This document shows, one piece after another, positions 55,955-64,000 of a DNA stretch of 64,000 nucleotides. The stretch spans positions 46,761,142-46,825,141 of the forward strand of contig CM056733.1 in assembly GCA_029844215.1 (NCBI GenBank), in the 5' to 3' direction. The notes under the pieces are model-generated. The model had not been told where the DNA came from, did not search any database, and saw only the letters and a program-made list of their open reading frames with translations. The translations under genes were made by a program, and so were the position numbers. The DNA comes from Przewalskia tangutica (lineage: Eukaryota; Streptophyta; Magnoliopsida; Solanales; Solanaceae). Position 1 is the stretch's first letter; the number at the start of each line of letters is the position of its first letter.

Positions 55955-58251
55955 TGTTACACCCCGTAAGTCCAGGACATGTAAAAGAGAATGTACGTAA
56001 GGAATCAAGACTTGGAAATTGGTACGAACGGAAGAATTGTTTTTCCGACAGAAAATGTTCCGAACGTCGGAAAGGAAAAATGTTCGTTGTTGAGAATTGG
56101 ATTCTCAAAATGCATTATTTGAAGGGTATGGAACTTATTATTATGGAGATTTATTTTTACGGATTTGGTCATGTGGGGCCCACCCGAGAAATTTTACGTT
56201 TTGTGGGGCCCACGAGGGTTACCGAATTTTATGGACGAATGAGAGGGCGACACGTGACACCCCCTCATGTGGTCTTGGTCGAATTGGTAAGGGTCAAAAT
56301 GGTCATTTACCATGGTGGAAGATAAGTCTTGCTAGCATGATATTGTTGACTTGTCAACTTGTCCACATAGGCTTAATCCAAGTGAAATTCATCCTAGCCT
56401 CACATTTGTTTAAGTCTAAGCCCTCCAATATGTGTTATATACTAAGTTAGTGCAAGACAAGGTCTTTTACACTTAGAAATTTTTAGAAAACTAGAGCTTG
56501 AGACTTGAGGGCTCTCGGCTTTGAGGTATTTTGAACAAGAAAATTTTGTAATTTTGATCCATTAGCCACAAGACTTTAACCCAATGTCCCTAAGGGTATT
56601 GTAAGGATATCTCAATAAAAAGATTTCGGAAAAATGGCGTTTTAGTATTAGTCGCAAGGCGGAAACTTGAGGAGTTCTTCAACTTTGAAGTTGGAACTTG
56701 AAGATGAGTTCTTCATAGGCTTCTAAGGAGTGCTTGGAGCGGATTGGAACCTAAGGAAAGGAGCTAAGAATTTGCTAAGGAGCGACTTTGAGTCTTGGAA
56801 ATTTTAAGGGCTTATAAAGGTATAATCTTGTCGTTTTAGTAGTTAAGATTGCTTATTGATTGTAGCTATGGATATTAGCAAGCATGAGTTATATATTATG
56901 TTGTTGGATTAGTGTATTGGCTATTGGAACCCTAATCCGAAAACTAGCATGTTTAGCCTTAAGATTGGAATTCAAGTTGATTATTAGTTTAAGTTGTCGC
57001 ATGTTGTATAAAGAAGGAAATTGTAGTTGTTGAAGTTGTTTATGACTATATAACATGTTAGACCTTAGAACTTGGATTGAAAAAGAAATTGGAAAGGACT
57101 TAGTGTCGTTGGTTATAAGTTGGCCGAAAGATGGTTTGGATTTTAATCTACTTTGTATGAATTGTGGGGCGGAATTTTACACGTATTGTAAGGCGTGTAA
57201 TCCCCTTTGTTTGGTTGTTGTTTTGAGCCTTAAATGTGGCGTGTTGGTTATTGTATTCGGCCTTGAAAAAGGTGGAAAAGTGAGTAGAAACAAAGGAAGT
57301 GCTGCCCGATTTTCCGTAGAATTAGAGACTGTATACTTAGTATTATTCTACGTTAGAGACTAGAAGTTGATAGTCTTGTTGTGAACATTATAGGTTGACA
57401 CTTCTACGTACGGCGTATTCGGCTTAGCTTGTGGATATTAGCCGAAAAGGTATGTGAAATATCTCCTCTTCTAGCATGATTCCTTAAGATAAAGAAAGTA
57501 AGTTCTACTCCTTAAATGATCCATTTCTTGGTTGTACTTGGATTGCCTATATAGAATTTGTTCTATGTACTTCCTTGATTGTACTTTGATGTTTAAATTG
57601 TAAGTTGTATAATCCATTTCCTTAGTGAAGTTTGGATTCTTAAAAGTGAAAGTATTTTACTTAAAATACATAGAGTCTTGAAAAGGAAGTGGTTCCAAAT
57701 CTTTTGGCTAGTGCCTTAATTCCAAAACCTAAGGGTCATTATAATGACTTTAGGGTAGTCAAAGGAGTGCTTTACTTACTTGTTTTAAAAGAGGAGAAGT
57801 GACATGATTTAAGAGAAGTAACTTGTTTTAGAGGTGTGAGTTACTTGAGGTTTAAAAGTAGAAGAAACTTGTCTTCTAAATATTAAGAGACTTGTAGTAT
57901 TTTAAAAGTTGAGAACTTGATTTGTAAGTACGTGCTACTTGTTTTTAATAGTATAAGTCTCTTGGTTAAAAAAAGGAATGGATATGTCTAAAACCATAAA
58001 GGGTTATAACGGCTTTATGGGAAGTTGGTTATAACGGCTTTATGGAAGGTTAAGAAAGTTGTCTATTTTGATTAATGGGCATAAGTTACCTTGATTGTGA
58101 AAATTTGAAGTTACTTGATTTCAAGCTTTGAAATGAGTTTTCTAAGAGTGTAGTAACTTACTTTGCAAAATAGACACACCTTGATACTACGGGTGTTAGT
58201 ATCTTGGGATTTTACACAAAAAGGAGTCTTTTGAAAAGAATGTACGTACGT

Positions 58252-58525
58252 AGTACTTTGGCTTGATTAATTGAGAATTTTTCTAAAGTGTGCCTTGATA
58301 AGTACTTTGGCTTGATTAATTGAGAATTATTCTAAAGTGTACCTTGATAAGTACTTTGGCTTGATTAATTGAGAATTATTCTAAAGTGTGCCTTGATAAG
58401 TACTTTGGCTTGATTAATTGAGAATTATTCTAAGTGTGCCTTGATAAGTACTTTGGCTTGATTAATTGAGAATTATTCTAAGTGTGCCTTGCTAAGTACT
58501 TTGGCTTGTTTAATTAAGAATTGCA
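58252..58525 (+). repeat. 49-bp minisatellite
   Basis: Six units of 48-49 bp starting AGTACTTTGGCTTGATTAAT and ending GTGTGCCTTGATA. A single unit of this motif is present next to the 55-bp array in the minus-strand C LTRs, so this array grew by local duplication in this subfamily. Confidence 0.85.
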
Positions 58526-58749
58526 TATATGTGCTGGTGATAGCCTTTGAGTGCAAGTATTATGTTTTATCACGTTGTCGCGACTCTCGGCTGGAGGGCC
58601 GGCGGTCTTGTTGTAAGTATTTGGACGTACCGACAGTGATGTGGGATTCCACGGGTATGCTTCCGTTATTTGTAGCACATGGGTTAAATTCCCGGATTTT
58701 TTATAAAAAGACCTGGTAGTGCTTATGTGTTGTTTGACGGCCGGTCGAG

Positions 58750-58945
58750 TTAGGGTAAGAGTATAAGTGAGGGGTAAACCCCCAAGACATTATACCCCCT
58801 GCTTGTTTTGTTTGATGGTCGGTTGAGATAGGGTAAGAGTATAAGTGAGGGGTAAACCCCCAAGATGCTATACCACCTGCTTTACCACCTTCTCCAGGGT
58901 AAGAGTATAAGTGAGGGGTAAACCCCCAAGACGCTATACCACCGA
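58750..58945 (+). repeat. three-copy repeat with GGGGTAAACCCC hairpin
   Basis: Three copies of a core of about 49 bp (AGGGTAAGAGTATAAGTGAG, GGGTAAACCCCCAAGA, TATACC) spaced 78 and 67 bp. Each unit contains GGGGTAAACCCC, an inverted repeat. Confidence 0.75.
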
Positions 58946-59630
58946 TGGGACTTGGTGTTCATGTATGCCTATTGGTGTTATATTATATCATGGACTGCCG
59001 GCAGTGAGGAAGGATTCCACGGGCATGATTGATATTATGGGCGTGAGACCCATGGTTATATTTTAGAGATGACTTGAGGGCATGTGTCCCTGACTTGTTA
59101 TGACTGCTTATGTGTTGTGTACTGTAGGTTGGCTATCATACATGTCTCCTGTTTTGTTTAGACTGTTATGATTTCATTACGATTTCATCGCTTTCACATA
59201 CTTGGTACATTCTTCGTACTGACCTCCTTCGGGGGGCTGCGTTCATGCCGCAGGTTTAGGTACGCAGTTTGGTGATCGGCAGGTGTAGGACCACCTTTCG
59301 AGTTTTGGATAGCTCGCTTCCGGGAGTTTATCTTTTGGTATAAGTTCTTTCGATGAGCTTTTGTACAGTTATGGTACGGCGGGGCCTTGTCCCGTCATAG
59401 TTCAGTATAACTCTTAGAGGTCTGTATTCATATATGGGATTGGACTCATGTACGGTGTAGTGTCTTTTGTTATGTATATTATATGGCAGCCTTGTCGGCT
59501 TTGCCCTTGCACGTACGATTGGTTTTATAAAAAAAAAAAAGGGAGGTGTTATTTAATTTCCGCAGTTTACTTAGTTGTTAAGGTAGGCGGTGCCCTGTAG
59601 GCACCACTGCCCGGTTCGGTCGTGACAGAG

Positions 59631-59640
59631 TGGTATCGAG
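59631..59640 (+). other. primer-binding site, plus-strand C element
   Basis: TGGTATCGAG, three bases after the LTR end; one A short of the initiator-Met-tRNA complement. Confidence 0.75.
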
Positions 59641-59689
59641 CGATCCCTCGGAATGTCTACATACCGTGTCTAGTAGAGTCTTGATTATC

Positions 59690-59707
59690 GGTGTTGCGCG
59701 CCACACC
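59690..59707 (+). other. leader hairpin with GCGCGC loop, plus-strand C element
   Basis: GGTGT, TGCGCGCC, ACACC. It is two bases shorter on the 5' side than the minus-strand C copies but keeps the palindrome. Confidence 0.55.
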
Positions 59708-59823
59708 CATAAACAGGAGGCTACGGGACTTTTAGAGTTGGTTTCTATTCTTCTCACTCTAAGATCGTGCCATAGCCGTGTTAGTAAGATAATTCCTCTC
59801 TGGCGTAATTTTGTATTACGATT

Positions 59824-60482
59824 ATGCCTCAAGGAGGCAACACCGCCGTAATGGCAAAGGAGTAGAAGGAGCTACTAGTGAGACTCAGAGAGTTGATAGG
59901 GCTTATGCCCAGGGTATACCGGATGTTGTTCCGCAGTCGGCGAGTTCTTCTGCGCCGGGTATTGAGGCCCCAGCACCAGAGCCTCCAGTTTCTCAGTTAG
60001 GAGAAGACTATAGGGTCATGAGGGAAACAATTATGTTATTGACCAAGATAGCGGTGCTACAGTTTCATCAGCAGGAGGTTATTCGGCCAGTGCAGACAGG
60101 TGTACAGAGGGTAGAGGGCCAGCGCGGAGATCTGCGTAAGAGGGCTAGACCGGTTGGTTATCCCGGTGAGTTTTTGGACGAGCTGCCTCAGCAGCGAGTG
60201 AGATATTCGTCCCAGCCTACCCAGTACATACCCCCGCAGTTCACAGGTGGGAGTTTGGACCCCACAAGGTATTTAGGAGCCGGTCCGAGCTCCAGAGGTC
60301 GAGGTTCTCAGAGGAGCAGAGGATTTTCTCGATCGAGGCCACCTATTCCTCAGTGTATCAGATGTAGTAAGCGTCATTCGGGGAAATGTCGTTATGGCAC
60401 AGGTGTTTGTTTTTATTGTGGCCGTCCGGGCCATATACTGAGGGTATGTCCTTTTAGAAAGAGCACCGGTGGGGTGGCTTAG
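59824..60482 (+). pseudogene. capsid-less gag of the plus-strand C element
   Basis: The ATG at 59824 (MPQGG) is out of frame with the main open stretch 59811-60482, again because of missing bases at the start. The main frame has the Ala/Pro/Ser-rich part, RVMRETIMLLTKIAVLQFHQQ, an Arg/Gly-rich region and two knuckles CIRCSKRHSGKC and CFYCGRPGHILRVC. A stop at 60480 ends it earlier than in C internal 1 (24212-25022); homologous residues continue out of frame to about 60650. No capsid. Confidence 0.65.
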
Positions 60483-60659
60483 CCTATGAGGCCGGTAGTT
60501 GGTTCCCTTTCCTCCACAGCTGTGCGTCCCCCCAGGGCAGGGTGTTCAGATGTCAGCCAGCCGTGGTAGGGGTCAGGGTGGAGTTTATAGTTCGGTCGGT
60601 CCTTCGAACCGCATAGATGACGTGACTACTGGGCAGGATCAGGAGGCAACATCTCATGG

Positions 60660-61585
60660 GGTTACATGTATATTTTGATTCTTTTGAATCATACGTGCAT
60701 TAATAGATTCAGATTTTACCCTAGCGTATATGTTTTCCCTTTATTGCTAGAGTTGTAAAGTGATAGTACCCCAGAGGTAGGGATACTTTGATTAGTAAGT
60801 GAAAAGTTAAGAATATTGACAAGAATGATAAGTGAGCTGAGACTAGAGTTGTGTAGAGTTCACACGTAGAAATCGCCCCATGACAGTGTAAGACCGATAG
60901 GGAAGGATGTATAGTAGAAATACTTTGGCTTATGTGACGAACCTCTAGTGAATGGGAGGATAGGGTGAGAAGTACCTTGAGATAAGAGAGAGCTTTAGTT
61001 CAGACTAAGAATAAGAGGTTAAGTGTGACGATGTGTCGGGTTATGGACTCATTTCGGGTCAGCCGATAGTATGGAATCGGGTGATGTCAGTTGGTAATGG
61101 TCCCGCTATGTGATAGGGTTACGAGGGTGCTAGGCCCAAGTCTAGTTGATCGTTGTACGAGTTCGTGGATGCGTTCCACCGGAACTAGGTCGTAAGGACC
61201 GAGAAGAGCCTTAACGGGAATGTAAGTAACTATATGGCCAAGTTTGGATAGTAACTCCAAGGATTGGAGAAGAGAAACAAAATTTGAGATTTTGTACGTG
61301 TACTAGATGAGTTTGAAAGTACGAGAAAGTATGACAAGTAAGGAAAGAAAGGAACCTCTAAGGATCCCGTGTTTGGGAAGACAGTAACCTTCGAGTTTTG
61401 TGAGAAGGGACCACGGACGGAAGGTCCATTATTATGTTCACATATGTTGTGGTGGCCATGTGTGGCATCGTTGGTCTTGTGCATGTTTTGATTGATAGGC
61501 TTAGTATAGAGTTTATGCCGGAGTTTGTATAGCTTGGAAACCGACTAAGAACATTCGGGGACGAATGTTTCTAAGGGGGGAAGAA
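60660..61585 (+). other. gene-free 3' spacer of the family C internal region
   Basis: No coding signal on either strand. It is conserved between the three C copies and in part with element E. It ends in the inverted repeat AACATTCG, GGGA, CGAATGTT (61550-61569) and the polypurine tract (61573-61585). A TGGCCATGTGTGGCAT stretch near 61455 recurs ahead of the inverted repeat in other families. Confidence 0.65.
61550..61569 (+). other. conserved inverted repeat before the PPT, plus-strand C element
   Basis: AACATTCG, GGGA loop, CGAATGTT; the loop is a GNRA-type tetraloop. Confidence 0.75.
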
Positions 61586-62927
61586 TGTTACACCCCGTAA
61601 GTCCAGGACATGTAAAAGAGAATGTACGTAAGGAATCAAGACTTGGAAATTGGTACGAACGGAAGAATTGTTTTTCCGACGGAAAATGTTCCGAACGTCG
61701 GAAAGGAAAAATGTTCGTTGTTGAGAATTGGATTCTCAAAATGCATTATTTGAAGGGTATGGAACTTATTATTATGGAAATTTATTTTTACGGATTTGGT
61801 CATGTGGGGCCCACCCGAGAAATTTTACGTTTTGTGGGGCCCACGAGGGTTACGGAATTTTATGGACGAATGAAAGGGCGACACGTGGCACCCCCCTCAT
61901 GTGGTCTTGGTCGAATTGGTAAGGGGCAAAATGGTCATTTACCATGGTGGAAGATAAGTCTTGCTAGCATGATATTGTTGACTTGTCAACTTGTCCACAT
62001 AGGCTTAATCCAAGTGAAATTCATCCTAGCCTCACATTTGTTTAAGTCTAAGCCCTCCAATATGTGTTATATACTAAGTTAGTGCAAGACAAGGTCTTTT
62101 ACACTTAGAAATTTTTAGAAAACTAGAGCTTGAGACTTGAGGGCTCTCGGCTTTGAGGTATTTTGAACAAGAAAATTTTGTAATTTTGATCCATTAGCCA
62201 CAAGACTTTAACCCAATGTCCCTAAGGGTATTGTAAGGATATCTCAATAAAAAGATTTCGGAAAAATGGCGTTTTCGTATTAGTCGCAAGGCGGAAACTT
62301 GAGGAGTTCTTCAACTTTGAAGTTGGAACTTGAAGATGAGTCCTTCATAGGCTTCTAAGGAGTGCTTGGAGCGGATTGGAACCTAAGGAAAGGAGCTAAG
62401 AATTTGCTAAGGAGCGACTTTGAGTCTTGGAAATTTTAAGGGCTTATAAAGGTATAATCTTGTCGTTTTAGTAGTTAAGATTGCTTATTGATTGTAGCTA
62501 TGGATATTAGCAAGCATGAGTTATATATTATGTTGTTGGATTAGTGTATTGGCTATTGGAACCCTAATCCGAAAACTAGCATGTTTAGCCTTAAGATTGG
62601 AATTCAAGTTGATTATTAGTTTAAGTTGTCGCATGTTGTATAAAGAAGGAAATTGTAGTTGTTGAAGTTGTTTTTGACTATATAACATGTTAGACCTTAG
62701 AACTTGGATTGAAAAAGATATTGGAAAGTACTTAGTGTCGTTGTTTATAAGTTGGCCGAAAGATGGTTTGGATTTTAATCTACTTTGTATGAATTGTGGG
62801 GCGGAATTTTACACGTATTGTAAGGCGTGTAATCCCCTTTGTTTGGTTGTTGTTTTGAGCCTTAAATGTGGCGTGTTGGTTATTGTATTCGGCCTTGAAA
62901 AAGGTGGCAAAGTGAGTAGAAACAAAG
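61586..62927 (+). mobile_element. 3' LTR of the plus-strand C element, truncated
   Basis: Matches 55955-57297 closely and stops after GTAGAAACAAAG at 62927, where sequence of the opposite orientation begins. The 86-residue frame at 62687-62947 lies in the LTR and is not a gene. Confidence 0.85.
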
Positions 62928-64000
62928 TGTCAACTTCTAGTCTCTAACGTAGAATAATACTAAGTATACGGTCTCTAATTCTACGGAAAATCGGGCAGCA
63001 CTTCCTTTGTTTCTACTCACTTTGCCACCTTTTTCAAGGCCGAATACAATAACCAACACGCCACATTTAAGGCTCAAAACAACAACCAAACAAAGGGGAT
63101 TACACGCCTTACAATACGTGTAAAATTCTGCCCCACAAATCATACGAAATAGCTCCACAATCTAGCCATTCTCGGCCAACATAAATAATAACACTAAGTC
63201 CTTTCCAATCATTTTCCAATTCCAAGTTCTAAGGTCTAACATGTTATATAGTCATAAACAACTTCAACAACTACAATTTCCTTCTTTTTACAACATGCGA
63301 CGACTTTACTAATAATCGACTTGAATTGAAATCTTAGGGCTAACATGCTAGTTTTCGGATTAGAGTTCCAATAGCCACAACACTTATCAAACCTCATAAT
63401 ATATAACTCATGCTTGCTAATATCCATAGCTACAACAATAAGTAAGTCTTAACTACTAAACGACAAAATTATACCTTTATAAGCCCTTAAAATTTCCAAG
63501 ATTCAAAGTCGCGCCTTAGCAATTCTTAGCTCCTTTCCTTATGTTCCAATCCGCTCCAAGCACTCATTAGAGGCCTATGAAGAACTCATCTTCAAGTTCC
63601 AACTTCAAAGTTGAAGAACTTCTTAAGTTTCCGCCTTGCGACTAATACGAAAACGTCGTTTTTCCGAAATCTTTCTATTGAGATATCCTTACAATACCCT
63701 TAGGGACCTTGGGTTTAATTCTTGTGGCTAATGGATCAAAACTACAAAATTTTCTTGTGTGGGAATAGGTGAACCCGAGAGCTCATCCAAGAACAACAAA
63801 TGTTCTCTAATTTTTCTAAGTGTTAAAGACCTTGTCTTGCACTAGCTTAGCATATATAACACATTGAATGACTTAGATTATAACAATTGGGTGGCTAAGA
63901 TGAAGATCACATGGATCAAGCCCAAGTGGCAAGTTGACTTGGTCAATTATATCAAGCTTGCAAGACATATCTTCCAAGATGGTCAATGACCATTTTACCC
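62928..64000 (-). mobile_element. inverted C-like LTR, older copy, runs off the window
   Basis: Homologous in reverse to 61586-62927 and to the minus-strand C LTRs (52020-52930), with clearly more substitutions than those show among themselves, so it is a separate, more diverged copy. With the left arm it forms a fold-back centred at about 62966. Confidence 0.8.

Larger units (their letters stand above)
55955..59627 (+). mobile_element. 5' LTR of the plus-strand family C element
   Basis: TGTTACACCCCGTAAG to GGTCGTGACA, 3673 bp. The U3 holds GTGGGGCCCAC motifs (56175-56215) and a TATA-like GTTATATACTA near 56434-56444. Two tandem arrays lie at 58252-58525 and 58750-58945, where the minus-strand copies have the 55-bp array. 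The end resembles A-type ends (GGTCGTGACA) more than the GGTGTGACA of the other C copies. Confidence 0.85.
55955..62927 (+). mobile_element. family C element on the plus strand, 3' LTR truncated
   Basis: 5' LTR 55955-59627, internal 59628-61585 (1958 bp), 3' LTR from 61586 cut at 62927. The internal layout equals the two copies of the minus-strand chain. Its LTR differs from theirs in the tandem arrays and is longer (3673 bp). It inserted into or joined the integrase remnant of element F; no target duplication can be tested because the right end is lost. Confidence 0.88.

Noticed and set aside
57055..57363. Cys-rich 102-residue frame (CMNCGAEFYTYCKACNPLC) that looks like a zinc ribbon and recurs at 62687-62947 and 62937-63158
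   Set aside because: It lies within the C LTR; other LTR copies of the same stretch read in other frames or are closed, so it is not conserved as protein.
1..64000. tRNA, rRNA, snoRNA, telomere, or DNA-transposon terminal repeats
   Set aside because: I read both strands for these and found none I could support; a tRNAscan-SE and Infernal run would be the proper test.

Overview
The window looks like plant nuclear heterochromatin made almost entirely of nested LTR retrotransposons of the Ty3/gypsy type. I see no convincing host gene, tRNA, rRNA or CRISPR array. The recognisable pol (RNase H, zinc-finger integrase, short C-terminal chromodomain-like tail), LTRs of 2.5 to 3.7 kb and an initiator-Met-tRNA primer site fit the chromovirus (Tekay/Del-like) lineage of flowering plants. 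A eudicot, perhaps Solanaceae, is my guess from the general look of the elements and is not proven.
Layout. (1) 1-12250: the 3' end and 3' LTR of a plus-strand element. This LTR is split by a solo LTR (2746-11236, target duplication ACCTC), which is itself split by a degenerate L1-type LINE on the minus strand (about 4164-10888). (2) 12251-18996: a minus-strand element with broken gag, leader, LTR and the 3' end of a second internal region. Its leader is split by another plus-strand solo LTR (13104-16192, duplication TTATT). (3) 18997-19837: a partial LTR. (4) 19838-53477: a minus-strand tandem chain LTR-internal-LTR-internal-LTR-internal of a short, capsid-less, gag-only family ('family C'). 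Its middle LTR has received two complete plus-strand elements: the gag-pol element A (25730-35612, duplication ATAGC) and the pol-deleted element E (37484-46834, duplication ATACA). (5) 53478-55954: a deleted LTR and an integrase remnant, minus strand. (6) 55955-62927: a plus-strand family C element whose 3' LTR is cut off and abuts an inverted C-like LTR running to the window end, giving a large fold-back.
How the parts relate. Element A carries gag, protease, RT, RNase H and integrase, though frames are broken. E and C lack RT and could only have moved with proteins supplied in trans. All families share the primer site and two small conserved structures. One is a leader hairpin between primer site and gag with a self-complementary six-base loop (GTGCAC in A, E and the minus element; GCGCGC in C), resembling a retroviral dimer-initiation hairpin. 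The other is a perfect 8-bp inverted repeat, AACATTCG/CGAATGTT, just before the polypurine tract, identical in all nine copies.
Quality warning. CAG and CTG triplets are repeatedly lost or garbled in patches, including in the primer site. The pattern suits long-read base-calling errors at methylated CHG sites better than real mutation, so many frameshifts here, and any LTR dating, are suspect. Family names (A to G) are local labels only.
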